From: Amblyornis subalaris
Lineage: Eukaryota > Chordata > Aves > Passeriformes > Ptilonorhynchidae
Direction: 5' to 3'
Assembly: GCA_018881555.1 (NCBI GenBank)
Contig: JACAXG010000123.1
Span: 86,114-150,113, forward strand
DNA: 64,000 nucleotides
Below the pieces are notes generated by a model. It saw only the letters and a program-made list of their open reading frames with translations, made no database searches and was not told the DNA's origin. Shown here in pieces: positions 23,911-35,896 of this stretch (position 1 is its first letter; the number at the start of each line of letters is the position of its first letter). A program made the position numbers and the translations under genes.

Positions 23911-26900
23911 CAAGCACAGTTCTGTTCAGGCATCTAGCTGATGGTCTGCAAATGTGGATGATCTGATCTGTGTCTACTTAAAGAGTAGCCAATTCTTCAT
24001 GTTGCAACTTACGGTCCTAATTCCTTGATCAGCCTACTGGTGTGTGCTAGGGCTTGCGCTCTTCACTTGTGCTCAGAGATGATTTCAAGGAAGACCCTAG
24101 CACATGAGAAGATGACAAGGTACAAGTTCCTATTCTGGTACAGTTGGGAGATATGCTGGCTCACGTATGGACAGGACCCAACTACAAGCTGCAACATAGC
24201 TTAGACCCACTCTACTGTGTTAATACAACTAGTAGTTTCTAGCAAGTGATGAGGAACAAAAAAAAAATTGTTGCACGTTTCTCTTGAAAGATTTTTGTCT
24301 TTCTCCCAGCATTCTGTGGATGTCTCCCAAAGACAAAGAGCTTCTGATACAGTCAGATCACGATCACTTTCCTCATTCATCTGTAAGTGGGAAAGATTTC
24401 TAATGGTTTATAGGAAGCATACAGCTTCATGAATTAGCATAAAATATTTCTGAAAGTACTCCATTTGGCAATATGTATCACTTCAATGCTGTTTTTCAGA
24501 AAAGCTCTTTTCAAAATATTCAGCTGATAAGTATTTGTGACAGAGAATGTTACTGACTTGAGAGACAGTCAGTTTCTGAGTGACACATAAGTTGTCCTGT
24601 CACAGTTAAGAGAAGTGCAGCATTGGATTTCCAAAATACAGTAGTGACAGCAGTGCAGTAAAAATATTTTTACTGGAATGAATTGATCCTGGAAGATTTT
24701 AGGTGCTTTTGAATGGAAAAGGCTAAAAATTGAAGTTAGTAAAGTTCAAGAAGAGGCATGGACACAAGGGTTATAAAGGGAATTAACTATCAGTGCCTTC
24801 TTCCAAGAAGCTAAGGAAATCCTTCTTTGCTTGGTGTGGCTGTAATAACATTGGATATTGCAATGCTCATATTTATCTGTTAGATCTGTGCTCATCTGTG
24901 CAAGTAGCTGTCAAAGAAGAAGGAACAAAAAAAGTCTGTGTTTTTATGAGATCTCTTAGTCAAATCATACAAAAGTTAGCAAAACTGTGGATGGAACCTT
25001 TCCACAATCAACAGATACATAAGACAAAATACTAGAAAGCTGTACTTTCTCCAAAAGCATCTGGGCTGTTTTAAAAGCTGCTCATAGCATGAATTTACAG
25101 TGTGGGGTTATGAGGATTCTAATCACTCCCAGGAATTACTGAAGAGGATGGGGATTTCTCAGCTACATCACCCACAACAGCAACTTGCTTGTCAAAGGCT
25201 CTGACCCAGGGGTCTGCCCTATCACACACAATTCCACAACAGGACACTCAAATAGTCCTATATCATAAGGCTGTCCCTCTGCTCTTGAGCTAAACACTCT
25301 GTGTGACACATATGTGACCCACTCCAGAACTATGAATGCAATTCAAGCGTGCTTAATTCTGTGATGCACAAATATTGGAAAAAGATGATACCTAACATAC
25401 AGAAAGACTCCTCACATCTTTTAAATAACAAGAGCAAGTTTCATTGACCAAAAGTCTCTCTCTACTGCTGACTGCTGTCTTACCATGTATCCTAAAATCC
25501 ATTTGTTATAAGGGTTCTCCATAGACTTACAAATAAAATCAATGCTTTATTAACCCAGTCTTTCTTCCCAAATTAAATAATCTCCCTAATGACACTCTTA
25601 AGTGACTGAGTAACAAGTCTTCTCAAGTGAGTCACTGGATTCAGACCCACACTACGTGGTAGCCATAGTGAAAACAGGCAGTAGGAACAGAGGAGAGGGG
25701 GTATGTACACAGAGACACACCTGTTAATTTCTTTTTTCCTCCAGCTGTTAACACAGCATTTCAATCTCATGCCAAGTATCTGTGTTACCTGTGGTGTGAA
25801 TCAATAAATTACACATGTGACTCTACCTTAGTAACTTCCAGATATTCAGATATATCTGATCCCTTATATATCATGAGACACTGAAGGCTTTTCCTGTAAG
25901 TCAATAGCATTTTGAGATTCTTCAGACTGAAAAAAAATATAAAAATTTAATCATTTCTTGAACTTTGTGTAAGAGGTGAAGCATCTCCTTAGGTACAAAA
26001 CTACTTGCTGCTAAAGATCCAGGAAAAAATTTTGAATGAGTAGGAGTACTATTTCTGGTTTTTTGTTTTTCTGGAGAAACTCACTCCACTATTACACACA
26101 CTGGCACACTAGCTTGGTCCAGTATTTTCAGGTACATTGCCTTTTTAGAATAGTCATTGCCTCAAATCCTTCCTACCTGAACCGAGACATCCATATTCAG
26201 TGAACTCTTCCTTCTCTTGTTTATGGTCTGGAAGAAAATCACTGAGCTTTAGAAAAACTCCACACTTATTCAGAAAAACGACTGAGCTTCTGTTTTCCTA
26301 CTTCAAACTTATCATATTTGAAGAAGGCTAGCAAACAGGCTAGGCCTACAGCAATTATAACTTTGTTTAGAGATCTTGGGTTGAGAGCTCTGGGGCATTC
26401 ATTGCTTCTTTAATAGGGATTGGAGATCATCAACTGGTNGATCATCTTGTAGTATTTGTTTCCTAGCACCTGAGGGAAACAGTTCTCCTTTCAGAGAAAA
26501 AAATCAGTTTTTCTCTTAAATTACTAAAAAAACTAGGAAGGCAGGTGCAAGGACTGACTACCGATACTCTCCAGATTCATTCAGTATAAAGTTGCAGAAT
26601 ACTGTATATTCTAGATCATCATCTAATCATTGATGCTATATAAATGCTGTTTTGTATCAGATGAGAAATAGGAGAAAACTTATTACTTTGATTTAGTTGT
26701 TAGCAAAAAGTTCAGCTCTGCTGAGAAAAACCTAAAAAATGTATTTGAGTTTTATATGATTCCTTAAACATTTTGACTGCCCATCTAATCAAACTTATTC
26801 ATTGGAAGGCCAAAGGCAAGGAGATAGTCAGAAATTTGTTGATGCGCAGGAGAAATATCGAATATATTCCGTGTTTCTGAAATGCGCAGACAGCATCAAG

Positions 26901-26933
26901 TGCTAATACAGTGGAGCAATGAAGGTGGCTCCT

Positions 26934-27095
26934 AATCCTAGAATCCTAGAATGGTTTGGTTTGGAAGGGACCTTAAAGATCATCTAGTTCCAACCCCTCT
27001 GCCGTGGGTGGGGACACCTTCCACTAGACCAGCCTGGCCTTGTACACCTTCAGGAATGGGAAGTCCACAATCTCTCTTGGCTAATGTTGTAGCCC
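26934..27095 (-). mobile_element. CR1: Short CR1 LINE 3' fragment, minus strand
   Basis: Only about 160 bp. It shows CCTAGAATGGTTTGGTTTGG, GGGACCTTAAAGATCATCTAG and TCCAACCCCTCTGCCGTGG, the complement of a CR1 3' UTR with the AACCCAAACCATTC-type tail. Homology fades after CACAATCTCTCTTGG at about 27095. This is an extreme 5' truncation; no coding part is retained beyond the last codons of ORF2. Confidence 0.93.
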
Positions 27096-30000
27096 CATTG
27101 GCCAGCAAGTACACTATTGCCATTGCCAGTGAGATGACACAGTTTTTGTACAAAATTTCAAGGCCTCAGAACTGAGGCTTGTTAGTCTTGTCACCAGTCT
27201 CAAATTGTTGTGAGAATGTGTTGTGTTTTGGTAGCAAGTGTCTCCTGTTATGATGTGGAGCACAAGCATGGAATAATAGCAGGAAAAAAATAGTGAGTGC
27301 ATATTTTGGATTATTTAATAGTCACTTTTTAAAAGATCACTGTCATATCATCTGACTTACATTTGACTGAGGCATAATATTGTTACTACCCTAGACTATG
27401 CTAGTCAGAACCAGCAATTACGCAAATACCACTAACCGTTACAATTACTCGTGAGAAAACCTTCACTTAAAAAAAAAAAAGTGGCAGCAGTAAATTAAAA
27501 GCTGCTCCAGAAAGAGAAATATTTTTTCTTAGTGTCATTTACTTGAGATTCTTCCCCTACAAGAGCTGATTACAAATGTGAATTTGGTTGTCAGAGTTCC
27601 TTCTGTGCAGTATGAATAGGTAACAGAATATTGTATTGTATACTCAATGCAATGAAACTAGGAAAGAAAAAAATCTATACAAGGTAATTGATGTAATGCA
27701 GAACACTTGATGACTAGCAAATGTATAAAAGGAAACCAAGACAGTAAGAACAGAATTAAATTATTCCAAAATGAGGATATTCAGATTTAAAAGCTAGTAG
27801 CCTTGAAACAACACACAAGTATGAAAATTATCCATGACATTCACATGAAGAAATCAGATGTATAAAAAACAAATTGAACACAACTCCAGATTTTTTAATC
27901 AAGGTTTCCCTCTCTTTTCTCTTTTGTGTGTGTCACGCCCTATAAAAAATAATTTCTGAAGAAACATTTCATGAAAGACATCAAACATATAAGCAATCAG
28001 ACCTGCCAGGAAAGGAAATGAAGATGAGACTGGAACAAGTTTGAATCTCATTAGAATTTCTGCCTGGGAGGTTATTGTTAACCTATTTTCCCACTCCTTT
28101 CAGGAGCCATTATTTGTGTCCGTTAGAAGAAAGGAAAGAAATGAGGGAGGGAAACACAACAAAGGTCTTCTTAACCTTTAAATCACACCTCACCTGTATA
28201 AGTAATTTGACTTGTGGGAGATGCTGATGCTNCTGATGCTATAATCATCTTTATCTGGAAATACAAGTGCAAAATTAACATGACAAGAAAATTGTGTAAA
28301 ATGAAGCTTATTGTTACTATATCTAAAACTGCTAAGGTTTATGTGAAGCATATAAATAGAGCTGATTCAACAAAGGTTTTTATACATTCTGATCTCATCC
28401 ACAGACTATGGTTTTGCCTTTCACTATGTGATAACTGAAATAATGTAAGTCACTGAAAGCACAGCTCATGGAAAATGTGAGAAATGCAGTTATTGCTAGA
28501 GATTGCAAAACTTCTCCCCCACTCACAACCTTATAACTTCTTATTTTTTTAGCACAACTTGTGAAATTAATGTCAAGTTAGTAAAGATGACATTATATTA
28601 GGTTGTGTTTCTACATTTTTCAGTACTTTCTGCAGTTATATTTTGCCACCTCAACATCTATTCCCACGTAAGAAAGTCCAAAATAAACCTTATAAAACAA
28701 GTTTTGTTCAGCATGTGATAATTTCATCTTGACAAAAAGCACAGGAAAAGATACCAACTTTATTTTCATTCAATAGATGCCTAGAAGAGATATAATAAAA
28801 AAATGTGTCTCAACTATCATAAATATTTATTCCCCAGGCACATATATATATGTTTTACATAGACAAGATTCTTGCTTTCTTTGGGCAAGAAGGGAAGAGG
28901 TAGAAAATGCAGCTTAATTTCTCTGAAAATCTACAAAACTATTAGGATTTAGACAGTCTAGGTTATCTTCCTCGATATTGACTTTATGTGCTATTATAAC
29001 ATCTTTTAGTCCCATCAGTAAAAATACTTTTGGCAAATTATTGCTGTAGCAGACAAGTCAGTGGGAGGAAATATTTTAGGTAGAAAGGCAATATATAAAC
29101 CTTCTTTACACAAATATACTGAAATTTATTGGAGTGAGGGGAATATGTTCTTAAAGAAGTGACAGCTTCCTTCTTGGACCACTTCTCACCATCTTAGTGA
29201 GAGAAAACTCAAGGGACAATATAAATGAAAACATATTGACATGGTCTTTATTCAGGAGTAGAAAACAGAGGGCTGGTTATGTAGTAAAGTATTTCTAGTT
29301 CAGCAAATCTCCAAAGATGCAGATTCTAACAACTGATCTGCCTGTTTTCACAGGAACTTGGCAGTTCACAGTAATGCTCGTCTAACACTTGCATTTGCAG
29401 CTGCCAGTTCTTGATATCTAATAAGCACAGCTTAAATGACATTATCATTACAGTGTCATCTTCATCAACAGCAATCTTCATTATATTTCTCAGCTATGGA
29501 AAAGTACAATTTGAGGATAATAAGCACTTGAAATTGAAGGAAACAGTGACAGTTTTCTATTCTAAGGTTGCTGAGCCAACACCCCACAGGCACTCTCACT
29601 GTGGCTTAGTTTCCTCTCAGTGGTGTTCATGACTATACATTTTTCCCATCTAGGTTTTCTTTCTGAAGCAGTATGATTCTGAAAAAACATTTTCTTACTA
29701 TTATGGCTCTCAGATACAAGGTGGTCTTTATCTGGAGCTAAAGAGAATACTCACTGCCTTGCAAATTGTAAGGAGAAGTCTGGGATGTTAACAGTGGTGG
29801 CATGTGATTTCTCCATTCAATATTCTTCTTCGCTCTGATAATTCTTCAGTTTATAAGGAAGATTAATTATCTATTGATCTATGTGAAACATAATCAAATC
29901 TGGAAAAAGTAGAACATATCTGCTGTGCTCCTGATATGCAATAAAGCTAGAGATAGTGCTCAAAAAGAAATAAGGAGAAAAAATTTCTTAACTTTCAGGC

Positions 30001-30799
30001 TTGTCATGATGAATTAAAACCCATTATCTATTCCTATTGCTAAGTTCACATAAGTTAATGTTTGCAAGAAGATGGAGGCTTCACATCTCTGATTGAACAT
30101 TATGACCAGAAAATATACTTAGAGATTTGATGAAGGTTGCTGTAGATAGAGTGTTGTGACGTCAGACTGGTGTTTGTTCTTTGAGTGAGTCTACACCACA
30201 GTGAATACAGTGTAAATAGACAAACTGGCACTAAATGGGTCAGCTCGTATGTTGACATCACTGTAATTATGATATCATGAATATTAATAAAATATAACAG
30301 CCTAAGTATTTACCCAGGTTCTCAGGAGGTATTGGCAGCTACTTATAAAAACTAACAGAATTCAGCAGATCTAGAACGAATATAGCTACATTATGACCAT
30401 CTGGTCTTGGCTACTGTATTTTGTCGCTTGTCTTGGAATCCAGGTTTTTCACTGATACACACCAAGTGCTAAACTGAAATTTCTTTGCCATTTGTCAATG
30501 GGAATACCCAGTGATCACCTTTACGATTGCTGAGCTCTTCAGAATCAAGGTCAGTCAACTTCTAGATAAATGTGGGCATTCACATGAATCTTTTGAAAGG
30601 AACAGTTCACAGCTCATGTACAGTGTCACTTGATTTTAAGTGCTTTCCCCTTTACTGTACTTCACCTTTGGCAACATCTTAGTCAATACATAACCAGGAA
30701 GATACAGATTGCCTCTTTGCAGGGAATATGCAATACAAAATCAATTTCTCTGTTAAAACACTCAGTACATGTCCCTCTTTGGACTAATTGGAAATGTAT
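27096..30799. other. Unique A+T-rich sequence, no gene
   Basis: About 3.7 kb with no gene or large repeat recognised. Contains an A12 run at 27469-27480 and a small GATGCT repeat with an N at 28220-28240. Confidence 0.6.
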
Positions 30800-31425
30800 G
30801 TACTAATGGCTTCACCAAGGACAAGTCCTACCTGACCAATTTAGTAGCTTTCTATGATGGAGTGACTACATCAGTGGACAAGGAAAGAGCTACAGATGTC
30901 ATTTGTTTGCACATCTATAAGGCTTTTAACACAGGCAGTCACAACACACTTCTCTCTAAATTGGAGAGGTGTGGATTTGATGGATGATATTTGGTGGATA
31001 ATGAATTGGCTGGATGGTTGCATCCAAGGTGCAGAGGTCAATGACTCAATGTGCAAATAGAGATCAGTGATGAGTGGTGCCCCTCGGGGTCCATACTGAG
31101 ACCAGTATTGTTTAATAATTTCATCAATGACATAGGCAGTGGGACTGAGTGCACCCTCAGCAACTTTGTAGGTGACACCAAGCTGAGTGGTGCAGTTGAC
31201 ACACATAGATAGATAGATTCAGGCTAGATATAAGGAAGAAGTATTTTATGATGTGGATGTCAAACCACAGGAACAGGTTGCCCAGAGAGGTGGTAGACTC
31301 TCAATCCCTGTAAACATTCAAGGTCAGGTTGGATGGATGTCTGAGCAATATGGTCTTGTTGAAGATGACTGTGCTCGCTGCAGACAGCTTGGACTAGATG
31401 ACCTTTCAAGGCCCTTTCTAACTCA
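30800..31425 (+). pseudogene. CR1 ORF2 remnant with mutated RT active site
   Basis: The translated blocks are [36 protein letters not shown], the SGAPRGSI block (motif B region, about 31075-31095) and [15 protein letters not shown]. The motif A aspartate is replaced by His (CAC, 30910-30912). In motif C the first Asp of F-A-D-D is Gly (31171-31173) and the preceding Ala is Val. A TGA near 30985 and further lesions break the frame, and an internal deletion joins motif C directly to the C-terminal block. The longest open stretch is 73 codons (30769-30987). It is non-functional on several independent grounds. Confidence 0.9.
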
Positions 31426-31452
31426 AACTAATATATAGTTCTATGANTAATC
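30800..31452 (+). mobile_element. CR1: CR1 LINE, internally deleted, first of a head-to-tail pair
   Basis: A + strand CR1 copy that begins in the RT region (GGCTTCACCAAGGACAAGTCC, about 30809) and proceeds through motif A and motif C. It is then interrupted at about 31200-31217, where GTTGAC is followed by GATAGATAGATAGAT. After this it resumes at the conserved C-terminal FRLDIRKKYF block and runs through NRLPREVVDS to the 3' UTR (GATGACCTTTCAAGGCCC) and the tail TATAGTTCTATGA at about 31450. Compared with the 14.7-kb copy, the segment between motif C and the C-terminal block (most of the thumb and connection) is missing. The 5' boundary is uncertain by tens of bases. Confidence 0.93.
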
Positions 31453-31467
31453 AACTTGGACAATCAA

Positions 31468-31737
31468 GTTGGCCTTAAACTGAAGGAGGGTGGGTTTGGA
31501 TTAAATTTAGGATAAAATTCTTTGCTATAAAGATGGTGAGACACTGGAACAGGTTATCCAGAGAGGTTGTGGATGCCCCATCCCTGAAAATGTTTAAGAC
31601 CAGGCTGGATGGGACTATGAGAAACCTGGTCTAATGGGACATGTCCCTGCCCATGGCAGGAAGGTTGAAACTAGATGATCTTTAAGGTTGCTTGCAACCC
31701 AAGCCACTCTATGATCCTATTCTATGATTCCATAATC
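31468..31737 (+). mobile_element. CR1: CR1 LINE 3' end, second of a head-to-tail pair
   Basis: It starts about 15 bp after the end of the previous CR1 with GGCCTTAAACTGAAGGAGGG, the C-terminal ORF2 coding block. It runs through CACTGGAACAGGTTATCC, GTTGTGGATGCCCCATCC, AACCTGGTCTAATGG (stop codon TAA) and GATCTTTAAGGTTGC to the terminal ATGATCCTATTCTATGATTCCATAA. It is the same subfamily type as the copy at 9.5 kb and less diverged from it than from its immediate neighbour. It therefore looks like an independent insertion near the end of an older CR1, not a tandem duplication. Confidence 0.95.
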
Positions 31738-32810
31738 AGAAATCTAGTTGAAGATCCTGCCATGGATGTTGAGATGATGAAAAAGGAAAGGTTTACAATT
31801 CCTAATGCTACTACACCTCATTTGAAATTTATGAATTTAGCTGTGTTGTCAGTTTATTGTTCTTTCCCTTTTCTCTCATCTTGAAAGTTATGTATGCAGA
31901 CCTTGCTTTTCTCAGAAAAAATAGCCAAAGAAACCCCAAGAACACACAGAGCAGAAAAAAAATAGGAAATTACTGAGGGAATCCTGTTGTGTAAAATACA
32001 TTTGAAGATATTGAAAGCAATATACATATTAAAAATAAACCAATTCTTACAGTTCCATGATTTTGAGAAAAGCATCTAAATCCATCTGAACCCAGATCAA
32101 GTTTCTAAATGTTTTGATTATTTACTTGTTCCATTCATATTCAAGGTGGATCCGTGTCATGTTACTTGCTAAATAAAGAAAAATGACTCATTTCCTTAAC
32201 TGGAGGGGATTCTAACAAAGCTAAATCTTGACCATAGTGCAATAAGTAAAAACCAAATAGTGTTTTTTGACCTATACATCACTGAGGAATAAAATTCCAT
32301 GCAGAAGTTTAATTACTCTTGGTGGAAGGAAAAATGAAAACTGTGAAGGCTTTCATTAAAATGAAAAACAGCTGTGATTTGAGAGGTTTTTTTTCCCTTT
32401 TGTTTATTAATGGCCATAGCAATTTGTTATGTAATTCCAGTATACATTTCTTAACTGATGTGGAAGTCACACACACAGTGTCTTACTGTTGCCCATATAC
32501 AGTTAAAAAGCAAAAGCAATTTGACCATATTAGGCTAATTTTGCTAGACAGATTCAGTTCATGCTTCAGCTGTCAGAACAACTGCTGCCTTCATACTGTT
32601 AGTGATTTTGACATTCCTTTGAGCAACTGAAATATCACAGATCCAAGGAAGGCTAGATAATGGGGGTGCTTTATTCAGAGTAATTTTCAAATGTGAGGTT
32701 GGCTTAACAAAATGTTTGTACTGAAGAATTTTCAGTTTTTCCCAAGCATTGAAATGTTTTGACTACTGTTGCACAACACAGGAAACAGATGATTAAATAA
32801 AATTATTCTG

Positions 32811-32828
32811 CACATACATACATACATG
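32811..32828. repeat. (CATA)n microsatellite
   Basis: Four CATA units in CACATACATACATACATG. Confidence 0.8.
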
Positions 32829-35300
32829 AATATAAACTAATGCATATAAACTGTATATCTTTGAACAACTCACCTGCACTATCGCCTTCTTGTCATCAAG
32901 ACAACGAACATTGCCTTCTGCCTTTGTCACAAACACAGTGAATTATCTTAGCCAGATCCCATCTCCCCAGAGAAGAGCAAGCTACAGAAAATAGTAGATA
33001 GTTGATATGCTGTTGCAGTACACAGCAGGTTTAATGCCTGTGAAACGGACATGAGCATAGAATTTATGTTTTCTAACTTCCCTACTTCAGTTCACAAAAA
33101 TGAATGGCTTCTCTGTGGAAGCAGTATTACTAAGAAAACTTGCCTTGTAGGAGTCATAGTTAGTCTGTGTCAGAATTTGTAAACTGTATAATGAATGAGA
33201 CAAGTCATATGACTGCTATTTTTCAAACCCTTCTCTGAGTATACTCGTTTATAACAAAGCTGAAGTTGTCTTTCTTTTTTTTTTCCAGCCTTATGGTGGC
33301 CTTAAAATTATATCTCTGACCTTCAAAGTTTTTGCTCTGTCCCTGCTGTTCACCCATTCTTAACCTTAAATAAACTGTAGCTGCTCTAGTGACACTGCTA
33401 TAATCTGCCTGAAAAGCTGCTATCATTTTGGATGCAATTTGCTCAGATGAAGAATGCACATGTTCACATACTGAGGGCACGTGAATTTGGACTTTAAACA
33501 TGCTCAATATTAGTATGCATTTTTACACATAAGTCTAGTGACTACCTTTTCATCAAATAATAGCTAGGTTAAAAAAAATAAAGAAAAGGTTATTGTTGAG
33601 TTTTGTCTACAAAATATCAAGGAGTTAGCCAAAATGGGATTAGAAAAATTTCCTGTAGCTCATTGGTCTGTTTACGTAACAGATGAAGGTATCTGTAAGC
33701 ACTATTTTGGGGTTAACTGCTGTGAATTTTCTCTGCAAAAAGTACATTTGACCTTGGTGTAAAAACTTATAAAACTTGTGTAATCTTTGTTTTCAAATTT
33801 GAGTCCTGACTGGTGTCCATGCGGAATGTCCAAATCACGTAACTAATGTATCTTCAATGTATCTACTAGTTTCCGATGTCCTTGGTGCCTTTAGGCAAGT
33901 GTTTCTTTCTTTGGTTTTTTTTTTAACTCTATCTTTATATGGCTATGTAATAAAGTGGAAAGCCTTCCAGTTGATGAAACCATACTTTTCTGACATATGC
34001 CTATCAGCAAGGGCAGGCATAGCTTTGCATGTTACATGAAAAAAAAAACCCTTTCATGCCTTGTTTTTATCTTTCCTACAAGAATTTCAAGCGGTCAGTA
34101 TTAGCTCCAAGNCTAGTTTCCAACTAAAAAATACCCACTTCATGTATTCTGCAGTAAATATCAGATTACATAAATCATTGTTAAATAATAACTTTTCAGG
34201 TAAATATCTATTTTTTATTATTTTCTAGAGATGCAAATTTGAATAATCTGAATTCTTACATCCACTAGAATTTATCAGAGTGAGAATCAGTTTGGGTTTT
34301 TTTCAATTTTGCTTGAAATGTGGGAAGGTGGAACCCTAGTGATTCATTTGCTCATGCTGCTTGCACTAACAGTTGTTCCCAAAGGAGGTGTGCCAAAGAG
34401 AGTTACGTGTCAGACCCAGATCATAAAAGGAAAATTATCTCTGCAATTGTTATTGCTTGCACACAGGTCCTAGGTTTCTGCCTAAGAAAAGTATCAGCTT
34501 CTATGGGTTGTAAGGGCAGTGTTCCCTTAGACCCTGGTCCTTCAGCTAGCCAAAGACACCCGGGCAAATGGCAGATGAGAAGGAAGGAGTGTGACTTGTA
34601 CAGAGCCAAGGTGAAACCAGAACTCCCCTCAGAAGTATGGAGACATTCCCAATCTTAGAAGGAGCTTGAGATCCTTATTTTCAAAAATAAGAAATATCCA
34701 CCACTGAGAATGAGATTAGTGAAAACACCTTATTCTGTATGTAATGCTGGAGAGAATGTCAGAACAGGAACACCCTGAAAAAAAAAATTTTCTTGGTTTA
34801 TCAAAATGCCAGGTTATTTGACAATTTCCTAAATTTACCATTAATCTGTAGGATGCCAATTCTCCACAAGAGAATTATGAAGACTATGCATCATTTGTGT
34901 GGAAGTACTAAGAAAATCAACTATTAAAATCTGTAAGAGGCTGAGTTACTACTATGAAGATATCAAAACACCTATGAGGAAATTAATAATTTAGCATCAT
35001 TTGGCATAGTTTGCATAGCATGCAGAAAGTGAACCCCAGGATGATCGCAAGGATGAAAAGGAGAAAAGATATAAAGAGAAAAAATTAATTAGATTAATTT
35101 ATTCCAGGCACTCAATAAAACAGGAATCCTTGGGAAGTAAATCGTACTTACACAGTTAAAGCTACTAATCCACTAAGTGTTTTCTAACTTCCGAGAGCTT
35201 AATCTCCAATCTTAATATTTTTTAATTCAAAATCTTTGGGGCTTTGAATGTAAAATTCAGAAAGTTTTATGGACTCATATACAGAGATTAAATATAAATA

Positions 35301-35340
35301 GTATAAATAAATATACACACACATGTGTATATATATATAC
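35301..35340. repeat. AT/AC microsatellite
   Basis: TATAAATAAATATACACACACATG followed by TGTATATATATATA. It ends about 10 bp before the terminal repeat end of the minus-strand CR1 at 35350. Confidence 0.85.
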
Positions 35341-35349
35341 CCAAAGAGA

Positions 35350-35896
35350 TTCATGGAATGGTTTTGGTGTTGGAAGGGACCTTAAAGATCATCTAATTCC
35401 AACCCCCTTGCCACGGGTAGGGACACCTTCCACCAGATGAGGTTGCTCACTTCCAGGGATGGGGCACCCACAACTTTTCTGGGCAACCTGTTTCAGTGCC
35501 TCACCACCCTCCCAGTCAAAAATTTCTTCCTATTATCCAATCTAAACATCCTTTAGGTTAAAGCCATTTCTCCTTGTCCCATCACTACATGCTCTTGCAA
35601 AAAGTACTTCTGCAGCTGTCTTGCAGGCCCCCTTTAGGTACTGGAAGGTGCTAAAATGTCTCCGTGGAGCCCTTCCTTCTCTAGGCTGAACAACTCCAGG
35701 TCTCTCAGCCTGTCTTCATAGGACAGGTGCCACCTGATTGTCTTCATGGCCTTCGTATGAACTCAGTCCAGCAAGCCAATGTCCTTTCTGTTCCAGGGAC
35801 CCCAGAGCTGGACACAAGACTCCAGGTGGAGTCTCACAAGAGCAGAGTAGAGGGGCAGAATCACCTCCCTTGACCTGTTGGCCATGCTGCTTTTGA
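35350..35896 (-). mobile_element. CR1: CR1 LINE 3' fragment, minus strand, about 550 bp
   Basis: Begins on the + strand with TTCATGGAATGGTTTTGG, then GGGACCTTAAAGATCATC, TTCCAACCCCCTTGCCACGG and GGGATGGGGCACCCACAAC. These are followed by complements of the ORF2 C-terminal blocks (GGGCAACCTGTTTCAGTGCC is NRLP..., TTTCTTCCTATTATCC is IRKKF), then CTCTCAGCCTGTCTTCATAGG and GGACACAAGACTCCAGGTGG. It stops near GACCTGTTGGCCATGCTGC at about 35896. It is a simple 5'-truncated copy that spans the last third of ORF2 and the 3' UTR, with no internal deletion of the kind seen at 17.9 and 30.8 kb. Confidence 0.95.

Larger units (their letters stand above)
19701..26933. other. Unique A+T-rich sequence with simple repeats, no gene
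   Basis: About 7.2 kb without a recognisable gene or transposon. It contains the (CT)n-T14-(GGTTT)8 tract at 21.7 kb, an alternating TATG/CACA tract at 21.2 kb, a 14-bp tandem duplication at 22.2 kb and a short (CCAAA)n tract at 23.9 kb. All open frames are under 90 codons and resemble no known family. Confidence 0.6.
31738..35349. other. Unique A+T-rich sequence, no gene
   Basis: No gene or transposon recognised. Includes a (CATA)n tract at 32811-32828, a GC-richer stretch at about 34320-34660 with a chance-length open frame, and an AT/AC microsatellite adjoining the next CR1. Confidence 0.6.

Noticed and set aside
24043..24104. 10-bp inverted repeat TGTGCTAGGG / CCCTAGCACA with 42-nt spacer
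   Set aside because: About three such arms at this spacing are expected by chance, and the interior does not pair well enough for a precursor-like fold.
34320..34658. 112-codon plus-strand frame in a GC-richer patch
   Set aside because: About three frames of this length are expected by chance. The translation has no recognisable motif, and no strong splice sites define an exon.
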